DNA of 64,000 nucleotides from Clytia hemisphaerica (GCA_902728285.1 CACVBU010001117.1:992001-1056000); one strand, 5' to 3'. Numbered from the stretch's first letter, positions 24,801-31,347 are shown. The notes: generated by a model from the sequence alone, not told the origin. Numbers and translations: made by a program.

Positions 24801-27800
24801 TTGACTTTTTTTTACAAACAAAAAATCTTGACCAAATTTCACGAAAATAGCCAAAAATTATGAAAATTGCGGATCATCAACACGAGATTTACTCCACTCA
24901 AGGTAGCAAGCAAACGAACATAGTTATGATATGAGTCATGATAAAATGCCAAATTAAGGATTCTGGGCCCGATATATGCGTGATTTATTACTAAGCATGC
25001 CACCGTTTTGATAGCCTTTTACAAAGTAATAAAAATGTAAATGAAATTCTTTGTTTACATCGTAAGAACTATTTACCTAAAGGTCTTGGGCCCACTTGAA
25101 ACAAATTCAATCAAAATGAAACATAAACAAGTTGAAGTTAAATGGATAAACTTTGTTTCAAGTAGCCTACCTGCCTCAGAGAAATCTCAGCAAAAAAATT
25201 TTCGTCACCGTCATGTAACTATAATGAGAAAATTTTTTCTACAACTCTTTCTGTATAGAAAAGGTTGCCTTGTAAAGCTATTGAAGACGCTTACGAACGC
25301 TCCTAAGCTAAAAAAACAACTATATTTCTATTTTAAAAATGTAGCCTATTTACATGATTTCTGAACCACATACAGTCACATTTCTTTTTTATGTTTTGTA
25401 GAAAATGTTGAACGTGAAAGAAAGCATGTCAATTTATGTGAGACTATTTGCTGCATTGGATTTGAAAGAACGAAAGATAACAGTGGTAATGGAAACTCTG
25501 GAGCCTACAACAGGTATGCTGCGCCGTGTATAGTTGATAGTAGACTTCCGTGCATTGAGTTTAAAGCCTCGAAGGGACTAGAGTTGATACTCTTCAGCAC
25601 TAGACTCAATCCGTCATTCAAAAGCTTTCTTAAGAAAGGTTGTAGATTCATCTCTAGTTCTTTGGCTTTAAACTCAATGGTTCTGCGTTAGCTTTTTATT
25701 GTAAAGTAACTTGAAGCTTTGAGGCTTTGACCGCTCTAAAATAGCATGCAACGTTCTTTCGGCATTCATAAAAGTTATTTGGACGTTTTTAACCTCCGAG
25801 CATATTCTGATACTCGGTGTAGCACATATTCATTCTAAAGGCCATGGCTCCGTTAGAAAATCTGCCCGGATTTGGCGACCAATTTAATCTTTTTCATCCA
25901 GATTTGGGATATAAATATTAACTGAAGTTTCGAGCACTTTGATTGTCTAAAGCAATAAACAATTGCACCAAAATAAAGCTTAAATTAAAAACTTAAACAT
26001 TGGTACCCAGTCGCATTCGCTTACAAACGCGGTTTTGAATTTTTTGGCTGAACAACCTGGTCAGATTGTAACATACCCCATATTTCTTAAGAGCAGAGAG
26101 TGGTATACGAAGAATGGATGATCTGCTATGAGAGTAAGACGTTACGAGTGTAAGATGAACATTAAAAGTGAGTAAAGAACCATGGTCTAAGTATTCATCT
26201 GGATCTCTATCCATCAAATTAACTCAGTTTTTCAGTCTTTCTTACAGGGATCCCTTTCAGATGACCTTTCACTCGTTTTAATCATAGGTGAGAGACCATC
26301 AAGTCCATTAGTTGGTTTTTTACCTCCCAACCCTCTCAATGGGACAGATGGACAAGGATTCTTCACATATACTGTTCGCGCTAAAGAAGACACTTCAACT
26401 TATTCTGTAATCAACGCAAAAGCCAGTATTATCTTTGATCAGAATGAGGCTATAGAAACTCCACCTATATTCAATACAGTAAGATTAAATTTTCGTTTGG
26501 GACGTTTTGGTTGTAAAAAAAGCAATATAAAGATATACCAAAAGCAAAGATTTTATTCCCATTTTTAGAAAAACAAAACATTTATTTCCAGCCCCCCCCC
26601 CCCAAATATCAAAATACTTTTGATATTAGGAGGGATTTTGTTTCAAGCGCTTGCAATTTTGTCTAGCCTTGGAATTAAAGCGGTAAACTTTGTTCACGGT
26701 CTAGTTTCTTTATATTTTTGTTGCTGGTTTACCGCTTTCCCAGGCTACAATATGGTATGAGTTTTTTGACAAACAATCGAATTCATATCTTCTACGTCAA
26801 CAGATCGATGGTGATGAGCCCTTTGTCAATATTTCATTGGTGAACACCACAAGAAATTATTCATCCTCCGTCATCATCAAAGTTAACAGTCAAGATGAAG
26901 GATCAGGACTCAGTCATTATGATGTCTTCAAAATCAATGGTTGTTTTTTTTACTTCGAATAAACACCCCCGGGCGTTTATTAAATTTTCTGGATTTTAAA
27001 AGGGGCGTTTATTCGAGGCGGCGTTTAAAAGAAGGGGGGCGTTTATTGAATCATCTGTAACAAAGGTCACTTTATTAAAATGAATGGGAACTTTATTTTA
27101 CCTTTCTTTTATATTTGTGTACAAATATGTCAATATAGGGCTGTACTGTAGAAATAGGTCATAATTAGTCCAAATACTTTAAGTTTTCCTTCGTATTATA
27201 CTTCCTTATTGCTACCTGTTTCATTTAGATTTTAAGAGGTGGGCGTTTATTTGAAGCGGGCGTTTAAAAGACGGGGGCGTTTATTCAAAGTAATACGGTA
27301 TTTTAGTATTAGGTGTGTTGTCCCTGAATATAGATTTTGTTTTAATTACACCGCAAAAATTTAACCATAGAGAGATTTTCCAAATTCGAACAAAGTTTCG
27401 CAACCAAGCTGGGAATCCCCATCATTACGGGAGGAAACATTAGATAAAACAAACGATTTCTTAATGCAGAGCCGAATCCTCTACTTGAGGATAGTGACTA
27501 GACCAAGCCTGAGATCTTTTTATTAGGTCTTACTAATACATATTTTTCTGGTTTTATTCTAGAAACGGATGGGACACGAGAACCACTCTTACATAATATG
27601 AATTCCAATTTGTTCACATTGGATTTTGCCAGTGGTACAGACAATGTGATTAGTGTTTCATCTTACGATAATGTTGGTAACCAAATGGTTGATGGACCGA
27701 GATTGAATCTTCGTATCCCAAAAGGTATACCTGTTACTTGATTTGTTGATGTACCAGTTTAAGCTAGAGTGGGAGGGGATTAACGCATACATTAAGATTT

Positions 27801-30800
27801 TCAGGCTTCCTTGAAATGCCTTGTAGGGTCAATTTGAACGACGGTGCATTTTCACGAGAAGGGGTTTTCTCTTCCTCAAAAGTTGAAACAGTAAAAGTTT
27901 CGATTCTTAATAAGTATAAGAATATCTTGTTCAGAGGAATCTTTAAAGCAGTTCCGGCGGGAAAATAGAACGTTTCTTAAGGGCTCTGACCATAGTGAAT
28001 TTTTCATAATTGCCGTGTTTAAAATGTGTTTTCTGACTTATGTAACCAACAAAACTATGGCATGTTATACATTTTCTGTTAGACAAACTATTCCTGAATC
28101 TGAAAATTCAAAAATTGCATTGAAAAAATTTGATGAAGAAGAAAATGAAGACTTTTGCGAGGAAGATTATTTCAACTTTGAAGAGCTTAGTTTCGGCGAA
28201 GAAAAAACATTTTGAAAATTTTTTCGCAGTAGATGGTGTATCTTTTACCGAACAATAAGAATTTTTGCGGAAAATTTTTGTAAATGCTTCTTTGTGTCGA
28301 AATCTCCAAAATAGTGGTTTTTAATCAATTTTTCATCTGGATTTTGCTTAAAAAAACAGTCATAACTTTTGACACATCTTTTTAGAAAAATTTTCCGCAA
28401 AATTTAAAATAGTTCAATTCTTTGCGGACAGTGGAAAGAAATTTTGAAACAAAAAAGTTAATTACCCATTAAAACTAAGCACTTTTTGTAAAAGAGGGTG
28501 ATGCAACATATTATTAACATCTTTTTAAAGTTCATAACGTCATTTTTGCAATTAAGTTCTTAATTACTCTTAAGCAATTCATAAAGGCGATTCTTTGTTA
28601 AAAGTGTCAAGGAACCTGAAATATAACTTTTATGTTCAAATACCAAAATAGATTTTTGGACTATGGTAAGAGCCCTTAAAGCATTGGAGGTTTCTGCGCG
28701 GATGATGCAGATTTATGTAAATTTTCCGAACGGATTTTCCACCGAAAGAAAAAAGAACTTTAGGGGTGAAATTTTGGTAAATGCGACCATTTTTAAGTAT
28801 CTTACTAAGTTGGTGTTTAAATGACTTTATTCTCTAGCCTCGTGCAAATTGTTGAATGATTGTTCAAATAATGGTGCTTGTGTCAGTGACAACGTATGCT
28901 CATGTTTCAACTCAAGATATGGAAAAGATTGTAATTCAAGTAAGACCGTTAGATTAATATTCTTTTTTTTTTCAGCCGTATAAGGTGATGAAAATCCATT
29001 CTTTAGTTTTTATTAAGCGGTTCGAAATAACGAGCAGTAGTTCTTAAGATTTATATTGATCAAAAGTATACTGTACTCATAGATTGAGGATAATTAATAA
29101 GTTTAAGTGTTTATTTAATCAGGGATGTTTTCCCTGGCAATGCTTTTCAATTTCCGCATTTTTGTTTCTAGAAAATATTATCCAAGAAAGCTCAACTTTC
29201 AATAATTTAAAATTCACCTTTCTTTTTATAGCTGAAAAACCGCTAGAACCACCCATTATTTTTGTTAATCCTATCCAAATTTTCAACTTTACTGGAAAAC
29301 TACCGGTATTAGTATACGTTAAACGTGCGCCCGGTGATAACAAAACTCAAATCACTGCCGAACTGACCAATATTCCGGACAGTGTGAAAATTTCGACCGG
29401 ACAGCGTGTCAATAACACTGTCTTTTTGTCGGAACAAGAACTTTCTGAAATGGAAATCTCTTTTGATGGTGAACAACAGGATTTCAAGCTAAAATTAACC
29501 GTTCACGTTGAAAAGAAATCTGTCCGAAAAAGGCGTTCTTTAGATGAAAATGTCCGAAAATCACGATCATTTGAATTCACGGTCAGCACTAAAGGCTCGT
29601 TACAGCCTGATTTAACAATGGAGGACAATTGTTACCCAAAAGATGCTTCGAAATTACAATTCATGTATAACATCAGAATGCCTTTAAATTCTCTCGGTAC
29701 CGTTAAATTGATCCTTTCAAATGTGCCGAAGCATCACAACATTCAAAATGGTAACCTTGTGAGCAATGGAACATATCAGATTGACAATGCTTCAAATTTT
29801 GATTTGTTCACGATGACAGGAGCTTTTAGTGAACCGTTTAACATTTTGGTTACGGCGTCTGCAGCTCCAACGTACGGGGACGTCGAGAAAGTGATTCGGA
29901 TTACACAGTGTAAGTAGTACCGGTACCATAAAACAATAACTATAAAAGAATTTAAAATTTTGCACTACTTCTTTTATGGTGTCGGATAATGATGCGGGGG
30001 AAATTTCCCTGAATACAAAATCGATATTGAGATTTGATTCTGTTTTAATGTGGAAACAAGTTTGACTCATAAGGATAGTTTCCACATGCTGGTTTCAGTG
30101 AAAAAAAGACAAGGAAACACTTTACGAGGTTGACATTTTGAAATAAAATCACCAAAACGTTCAAATACTTGAACTGAAGACAAATTTAATATACATAATT
30201 TTGAAATAAAGTTCAAAATTGCGCTTTCCAGTCTATTTGAATAGTATTAATTGGTCTCCAGGCTAAGGGACCATCCACATAGTACGTACGCACTGAAGAG
30301 GGAGGAAAGAGGGGGCTTAGCAAAAGCGTACGTCTATTGTTTAAATGACGTAATTTCTATTGTTCTCAGCTTACAAGGGGGGAGGGGGTATTCAATATTT
30401 GGAAAAATTTTGCGTACATACAACTTGGATGACCCCTAATTATAGTTAGATATTGAAAGATGTATTTTGTTTCTTCTTAGGTCAAAATAATGAAGAAGGA
30501 AAGGAAAGCGATGATGATTCATTTCCATTGATCATTGGTTTGCTTGTTGCTGGTGTCGTTCTTGTCATTCTTATTGGCGCCATAGTAATTTGTTGTAAAC
30601 GAAAACGAGGCCCAATTATGTAAGAACTTAGTCCTTAGTTTTTGATCACGTTACCTAGTACTCCTCTTGGGATTGGTTTAAGATTTAATCACTTGATCAA
30701 AAAGTGAGCGAAACAAACTGATTTCACAGCGCTAGTTCAAGTTAGAAACAATGGAAAGAAACAAAAAGCTTCCAGACCAGAGTTTTTTATACGGACTATG

Positions 30801-31347
30801 GTAAGAACTTAATATTGATAAATGATCTCTTCCTTCTCCTCAGATTTCGAAGATTTTAATAAACATATGTATATTTTTATAGGTCTTTTTAGAGTGGCCG
30901 GGTAGCTCAGTCGGTAGAGCATTTGCCTTACAATCTAAGGGTTGTGGGTTCGATCCCCGGTCACCGCCAACTCAGCGGATGAGTAGCTTAGATTGGGTAA
31001 TCTGATCTAGGCGGTAAGTTACTGGGAGCTGAGAGTAGGTGTGGCGCTCCACCTCAGTATTCGATCTCCAAGGTCTAGCGTAAATAGAAAAGGGGATAGA
31101 CTCCCTCACTCCCGGCTCCGCCGACAGCCACCAGATCAATATACTTACTACTTATAGGTTATTACTATTAGGACTCTCTAACTTTATGGCTTTCAAAAGG
31201 ATTAGTCGTAAAAATGTTACCTATACATAAGATTTTGTTGATTTCTTAGAAAATGGAAAAAAGTGATCTTTTCGTCCGGTATTTTCATTTTTCTAATTCT
31301 CTTTTAGATCGAAATCTTCAGGAATCAAAATGAATGAATTTATTTGA
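592..31347 (+). CDS. Giant CARDB-RHS-EGF single-pass membrane protein (3' portion of gene)
   Basis: Seen: 28 exons at 592-850, 1712-1972, 2534-2705, 3105-3220, 3531-3775, 4813-5767, 5999-6282, 7077-7235, 7833-11665, 12811-12941, 13847-14084, 15697-16069, 16567-17763, 18808-18920, 19195-19472, 20189-20293, 20668-20898, 22947-22982, 23661-23896, 24109-24339, 25402-25513, 26288-26478, 26804-26939, 27563-27724, 28838-28939, 29232-29909, 30481-30619 and 31308-31347. All have AG/GT borders, and the phases agree at each join, leaving one open frame of about 3,670 codons. Domain order: Ig-like, two HYR-like, FN3-like, CARDB repeats, PPC/IPT-like, RHS/YD, post-RHS domain, DPND domain, EGF, beta stalk, membrane helix. 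The start and signal peptide lie upstream of the window. Known: CARDB, HYR and RHS are extracellular modules common in bacterial surface proteins. Inference: a cell-surface adhesion or recognition protein. It is not a teneurin, because the membrane anchor is C-terminal and no NHL domain is seen. Confidence 0.85.
1712..1972 (+). CDS. Giant gene exon 2: Ig-like module
   Basis: An 87-codon exon with phase 1 on both sides, so it is a symmetric, shuffling-competent unit. It begins KDVTEPKLNF and ends with a GMDESGNTG segment followed by WLV, the layout of bacterial Ig-like modules that begin DxTxP and end on a DxxGN turn. Two Cys and several N-x-S/T sequons suit an extracellular location. The next exon opens with DTTPPTV, the start of another module of this kind. 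Confidence 0.75.
2234..2451. mobile_element. MITE with 6-bp target duplication, copy 1
   Basis: Ends ACACCCCTGTGTCACAG and CTGTGTGACAGGGGTGT; flanked by CCCATT on both sides (2228-2233 and 2452-2457). The interior has scattered CCCCxxTGGxAA-like blocks. Other copies are at 12444-12752 and 14802-15085, with a fragment at 31814. Confidence 0.87.
2534..3220 (+). CDS. Giant gene exons 3-4: second Ig-like module
   Basis: Exons 2534-2705 and 3105-3220. Exon 3 starts DTTPPTV and ends in phase 2. Exon 4 starts at 3105, after the pyrimidine tract ending gaag, which restores the frame; the nearer AG at 3117 would break it. Exon 4 carries the IIANDDVDN turn and ends WSWLA in phase 1. Four Cys lie in exon 3. 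The module resembles exon 2. The intron between them holds nothing else I can name. Confidence 0.7.
3531..3775 (+). CDS. Giant gene exon 5: HYR-like module
   Basis: The exon starts after tttttcaag, giving DFDSPTLQG in frame. The sequence IVCGKPITP, then a conserved Pro/Asp stretch, YTDQDVPGC, RIWTTIDHAGN and a final QFIKL follows the layout of HYR and related bacterial modules (Cys-Gly-x-Pro, DPNP, a second Cys, W-x-x-x-D-x-x-GN). Known: HYR modules are extracellular Ig-fold units in animal and bacterial proteins. The exon ends in phase 0. Confidence 0.75.
3891..3997. mobile_element. MITE with CCCAGCTGGCAC ends, copy 1
   Basis: Ends CCCAGCTGGCACGTTG and its complement; interior made of repeated AACGTT blocks (TTCAACGTTCATCTAACG, GAACGTTAGATAAACG), so the whole 107 bp folds on itself. 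A near copy is at 62778-62875 and a half copy near 18175-18225. Confidence 0.82.
4370..4632. mobile_element. Inverted-repeat element with GCCCGACGGGCTA ends
   Basis: The left part reads AAAGCCCGACGGGCTAAAGT and GAAGCCACTTATCTCCCATC; the right part has the complement in order (GATGGGAAGTAAGTGGCTTC, then TAGCCCTTTGGGCTTGG). Arms of about 110 bp. GCCCGAAGGGC-type tips recur at 3851, 14210, 14478 and 25565, so this is a dispersed family. Confidence 0.65.
4813..5767 (+). CDS. Giant gene exon 6: HYR-like, FN3-like and first CARDB domain
   Basis: About 318 codons in one exon. The first 75 form a second HYR-like unit (Cys near the start, then RKWVFTDSCGQS). Next comes an FN3-like stretch with LEWPPYPNC and a long WQIEY...WGFTTR element. 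The first CARDB domain starts at ISNLEVIKVTAPP and has ITWQVTNVGSG, DKVFL and DEDRQNNRLS, the usual CARDB signposts. It closes with PDLIVSNV, the start of the next repeat. FN3-like followed by WxFTTRPxxxLxV and CARDB is a junction known from bacterial surface proteins. Confidence 0.85.
5999..7235 (+). CDS. Giant gene exons 7-8: CARDB domains 2-3
   Basis: Exons 5999-6282 and 7077-7235. Exon 7 has WKVRNNGNG, STWTDLVYLN and YDNNIGQS, completing CARDB 2. Its donor is the unusual GTTCGT, but only this cut keeps the frame into exon 8. Exon 8 begins VMFDIFLTPPPDL and carries YTVINQGSGS and RWTDIM, the first half of CARDB 3, which finishes in exon 9. The intron 6283-7076 shows nothing I can name. Confidence 0.8.
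7833..11665 (+). CDS. Giant gene exon 9: CARDB array, PPC/IPT-like modules, RHS entry
   Basis: A single 3,833-bp exon of about 1,277 codons without a stop. CARDB-like units begin with PDL-type motifs near 8061, 8814 and 9208, with further units near 9580 and 9950; most contain NQG/NNG and ENNxx signposts. From about 10320 a PPC-like unit (LTLGIENN...SIMAES) follows, then an IPT-like unit near 10640 (SVFPMRFPALQG), and another CARDB-type unit near 10950 (HPAAVRPDENIEV). The exon ends with NGYGPFGKAWLAPYF, the conserved entry segment of RHS proteins. The donor is GTAAGG in phase 2. Inference: an extended stalk presenting the RHS shell. The lack of introns contrasts with the rest of the gene. 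Confidence 0.9.
12444..12752. mobile_element. MITE with 6-bp target duplication, copy 2
   Basis: Ends ACACCCCCTTCTCACAGA and TCTGTGAGAAGGAGTTGT; flanked by CTTAAA (12438-12443 and 12753-12758). Same family as 2234-2451, diverged inside. It ends 58 bp before exon 10 of the giant gene. Confidence 0.82.
12811..16069 (+). CDS. Giant gene exons 10-12: start of the RHS/YD shell
   Basis: Exons 12811-12941, 13847-14084 and 15697-16069. Exon 9 to 10 joins in phase 2 to give W-SVHIISES, and exon 11 to 12 joins as HTVDYVYDEANFL, a clear YD repeat split by an intron. The segments have the alternating beta-hairpin pattern of RHS repeats (ISDIFGNRFSIHYGDNQ, HEYNSNGHLIAS). Introns between them are filled by MITEs at 12444-12752, 13306-13796, 14187-14508, 14802-15085 and 15509-15664. 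Confidence 0.85.
13306..13796. mobile_element. Pogo-like MITE carrying a nested insertion
   Basis: Starts TA-CAGTCGAGTCTTCA and ends with TTCGAGTTGAAGAGACTC then TA. Short relatives at 41783-41919 and 57177-57332 have the same CAG tips and TCGAA motif. The length is explained by a second element at 13422-13763 inside it. Confidence 0.7.
13422..13763. mobile_element. TA-flanked MITE of the TTATAAGAAC family, nested
   Basis: Left end TA-CACGTTTTTTTTTAATTAG, right end CTAATAAAAAAAAACGTG-TA. TA is duplicated on both sides. The family (tips CACGCTTTTTTATAAGAAC) recurs at 19511-19916, 48718-48931, 62201-62706 and 63606, and as lone ends at 16521, 22570 and 23160. Confidence 0.78.
14187..14508. mobile_element. 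Inverted-repeat element with GCCCGAAGGGCTAGAT tips
   Basis: TCTGTAAAGCCCGAAGGGC near the left end is mirrored by GCCCTTCGGGCTTTACAGA at the right. AGGTTTA occurs just outside both ends and may be the target duplication, with one mismatch if read as 8 bp. It lies between exons 11 and 12 of the giant gene. Confidence 0.65.
14802..15085. mobile_element. MITE with 6-bp target duplication, copy 3
   Basis: Ends ACACCCCTGTGTCACAGACC and its counterpart GAGACAGGGGTGT; flanks TGCTAT / TACTAT (one mismatch). The interior alternates CCCCGGTGGAAAAA, CCCCACTGGGAAA and CCCCATTG blocks, so it looks built of short degenerate repeats. Confidence 0.8.
15509..15664. mobile_element. Hairpin MITE just upstream of exon 12
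   Basis: ATTCATGATATGCACCATTG at the left is mirrored by CAGTGGTGCATATCATGAAT at the right, and the interior (TGACGTATTG / CAATAGCTCATTGG) also pairs. It ends 32 bp before the exon 12 acceptor. Confidence 0.8.
16567..17763 (+). CDS. Giant gene exon 13: YD-repeat array
   Basis: A 1,197-bp exon, phase 0 on both sides, encoding at least ten YD-type repeats, for example EYKYNEKGNLISI, YLYDQDQRL, FYKYNDIGQRVSLTDSSG, YHYDVNGRF, EYQYDRLGRKKKI, ITYDLNGNLIRVE and YVYDALDHLKQ. Known: YD repeats form the spiral beta shell of bacterial RHS/TcC proteins and of animal teneurins. The exon closes with LIDPFGMFGADIIGE, leading into the RHS core. Confidence 0.93.
17851..18161. mobile_element. CACGCAAT-array element, copy 1
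   Basis: Outer ends AGAGCCCCCTCCCCAAGCGG and CCGCTCGGAGGGGGGG. The interior is a loose series of TCACGCAATTTT / TTCACGCAATTTG / CACTCACGCAAA units. The same arrangement occurs at 23228-23471. Confidence 0.65.
18404..18558. mobile_element. hAT-like MITE, copy 2
   Basis: Same family as 414-562: arms CAGTAGCGTAGACAAGG and its complement, nearly palindromic over 155 bp. GGGTACC is repeated at both ends (18398-18404 and 18558-18564), overlapping the terminal base. It lies in the intron between exons 13 and 14 of the giant gene. Confidence 0.85.
18808..19472 (+). CDS. Giant gene exons 14-15: RHS repeat-associated core
   Basis: Exons 18808-18920 and 19195-19472, joined in phase 2. Together they carry the canonical core order: YYQFDHIGSVIGMTD, then TYTYDPFGNIL, NPYQFIGQWG, the MRNRIYFARYGRFGALDP segment and a terminal NLYCYVGNNP. 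In bacteria this is the core RYYxxxxGRFxxxDPxGxxGGxNxYxYxxNNP. The next exon supplies the closing VIDPQG. Both conserved Asp-Pro elements of the self-cleaving core of TcC-type RHS proteins are therefore present; whether cleavage happens is not visible. Confidence 0.93.
19511..19916. mobile_element. TTATAAGAAC-family element with CACCCCGGGGTG palindromes
   Basis: Left ACAAGCTTTTTTATAAGAAC, right GTTCTTATAAAAAAAAGCGTG followed by TA. Inside, at 19735-19797, are copies of TTCACCCCGGGGTGAA separated by T-rich spacers, with a related CCCGGGGTGAAAAA near 19638. Confidence 0.7.
20189..23896 (+). CDS. Giant gene exons 16-19: domain following the RHS core
   Basis: Exons 20189-20293, 20668-20898, 22947-22982 and 23661-23896; the first three are phase 1 on both sides. 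The segment starts VIDPQGTIPL, just after the RHS core. It continues with a Gly/Ala-rich hydrophobic stretch (FWAGLAGATVSGLIPIPGTG), a second hydrophobic run (VITGLIPFGLGKAK), and a basic helical part rich in Lys (exon 19) with two Cys. In bacterial RHS proteins the polymorphic effector tip occupies this position; I see no known catalytic motif here and claim no activity. Exon 18 is only 36 bp; its use rests on phase and the join VRGK-VWAERL. Confidence 0.7.
22166..22799. mobile_element. Element with about 110-bp inverted ends
   Basis: The left arm CGGGAAATATTTCTGGCAAT ... CTCGACCTCGACCTCGACC is mirrored at the right by GGTCGAGGTCGAGGTCGAG ... ATTGCCAATATTTTCCG. The arms also share GGCCGACCCTGG and AAAAAGCCGA blocks. 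Interior without recognisable coding. Confidence 0.7.
23228..23471. mobile_element. CACGCAAT-array element, copy 2
   Basis: Ends GGGAGGCCCCCATGAG and CCGCTCGGGGGGCCTC, with an interior of TCACGATATCACGCAAT-type units. It sits in the intron between exons 18 and 19 of the giant gene. Confidence 0.65.
24109..26478 (+). CDS. Giant gene exons 20-22: DPND-type bacterial surface domain
   Basis: Exons 24109-24339, 25402-25513 and 26288-26478. The exon 19-20 join gives DPNDIIGPAGYGDG. It is followed by KYKVRFENDINATAPAQKV, TTFEFCSFGFGNY, LVGFLPPNP, GFFTYTVRAKED, ASIIFDQNEAIETPPIFNT. As I recall them, bacterial surface proteins have this same order of motifs (DPNDxxGPxG, FENDxxxATAPAQ, GFGFG, LxGFLPPN, GFVxYTV, AxIxFDxNxPIxTPxxxNTID). 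The similarity is recognised from memory and should be tested by search. The domain is complete and intron-split. Confidence 0.8.
24352..24714. repeat. Probable MITE with CCAGGGG tips
   Basis: AACCAGGGGGGTCACTGACC at the left and GAACCCCTGGG at the right. Internal GGGACCCTGTCAGAT and GAGACCCTGTCAGAT copies suggest a duplicated unit. Borders are approximate. Confidence 0.45.
26804..27724 (+). CDS. Giant gene exons 23-24: Ig/FN3-like module with DNVGN end
   Basis: Exons 26804-26939 and 27563-27724. Exon 23 starts IDGDEPFVNISL and contains NSQDEGSGLSHYDVF. Exon 24 ends with SYDNVGNQMVDGP. This is the usual layout of the Ig-like module behind the DPND domain in bacterial proteins. The exon 23 donor is GTTGTT, a weak consensus, chosen because it keeps phase 1 into exon 24. 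A GGGCGTTTATT repeat element lies just inside that intron. Confidence 0.75.
26945..27298. mobile_element. Inverted-repeat element with GGGCGTTTATT motifs
   Basis: TTACTTCGAATAAACACCCC at the left is mirrored by GGGGCGTTTATTCAAAGTAA at the right. Each end has a cluster of GGGCGTTTATT and GGCGTTTAAAAGA words. It begins 6 bp after the exon 23 donor. Confidence 0.7.
27981..28675. mobile_element. PiggyBac-like nonautonomous element, TTAA-flanked
   Basis: Tips GGGCTCTGACCATAGT and ACTATGGTAAGAGCCC; both outer borders are TTAA (27977-27980, 28676-28679). TTAA targets and GGG/CCC tips are characteristic of piggyBac relatives. No transposase is encoded; the 66-codon ORF at 28015 is incidental. A second, inverted partial copy begins at 31973. 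Confidence 0.8.
28838..28939 (+). CDS. Giant gene exon 25: EGF-like domain
   Basis: A 102-bp exon, phase 1 on both sides, with six Cys spaced as C-x5-C-x5-C-x5-C-x-C-x8-C (ASCKLLNDC ... CVSDNVCSCF ... KDC). This is a complete EGF fold in one symmetric exon, the classic exon-shuffled animal form. It is the first module in the gene with no counterpart in the bacterial-like arrangement. Confidence 0.88.
29232..29909 (+). CDS. Giant gene exon 26: membrane-proximal beta-rich stalk with RKRR site
   Basis: 226 codons, phase 1 on both sides. It starts TEKPLEPPIIF and has several N-x-S/T sequons. In the middle is the dibasic stretch KKSVRKRRSLDENVRKS, whose RKRR followed by S matches the furin consensus R-x-K/R-R. 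The second half (from LQPDLTMEDNC) looks like another beta sandwich with two Cys. Inference: a proprotein convertase could cut here and leave the large ectodomain attached non-covalently or shed. Family not recognised. Confidence 0.8.
30481..31347 (+). CDS. Giant gene exons 27-28: transmembrane anchor and short tail
   Basis: Exon 27 (30481-30619) encodes an acidic stretch (ESDDDSF), a hydrophobic helix of about 24 residues (PLIIGLLVAGVVLVILIGAI) and a CCKRKRG stop-transfer segment, so the protein is type I with almost no cytoplasmic tail. Two ends are possible. If ATGTAA is read through the exon the stop is at 30621-30623. If the GTAAGA overlapping it is used as donor, exon 28 (31308-31347, after a strong cttttag acceptor) adds ISKSSGIKMNEFI and a stop. 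A tRNA-headed SINE lies in that last intron. Confidence 0.8.
30896..31140 (+). mobile_element. tRNA-derived SINE
   Basis: Starts with a tRNA-like head of about 74 bp with an RNA polymerase III A box TAGCTCAGTCGG (30903-30914) and B box GGTTCGATCCC (30947-30957). The loop CTTACAA suggests a valine-like ancestor, but the anticodon stem does not pair. An unrelated GC-rich body of about 170 bp follows. Head plus body is SINE structure. The 3' border is approximate and no target duplication was found. Confidence 0.65.

Noticed and set aside
28015-28215. Small gene of 66 codons
   Set aside because: It lies wholly inside the TTAA-flanked piggyBac-like element and has no homologous features.
30896-30969. 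Functional tRNA gene (Val-like)
   Set aside because: A and B boxes are good, but acceptor and anticodon stems do not pair over their full length, and a SINE-like body follows.
592-31347. Bacterial contamination or prophage origin of the RHS sequence
   Set aside because: The coding sequence is divided by about 27 introns with matching phases, contains an EGF exon and animal-type transposons, and has no bacterial gene organisation.
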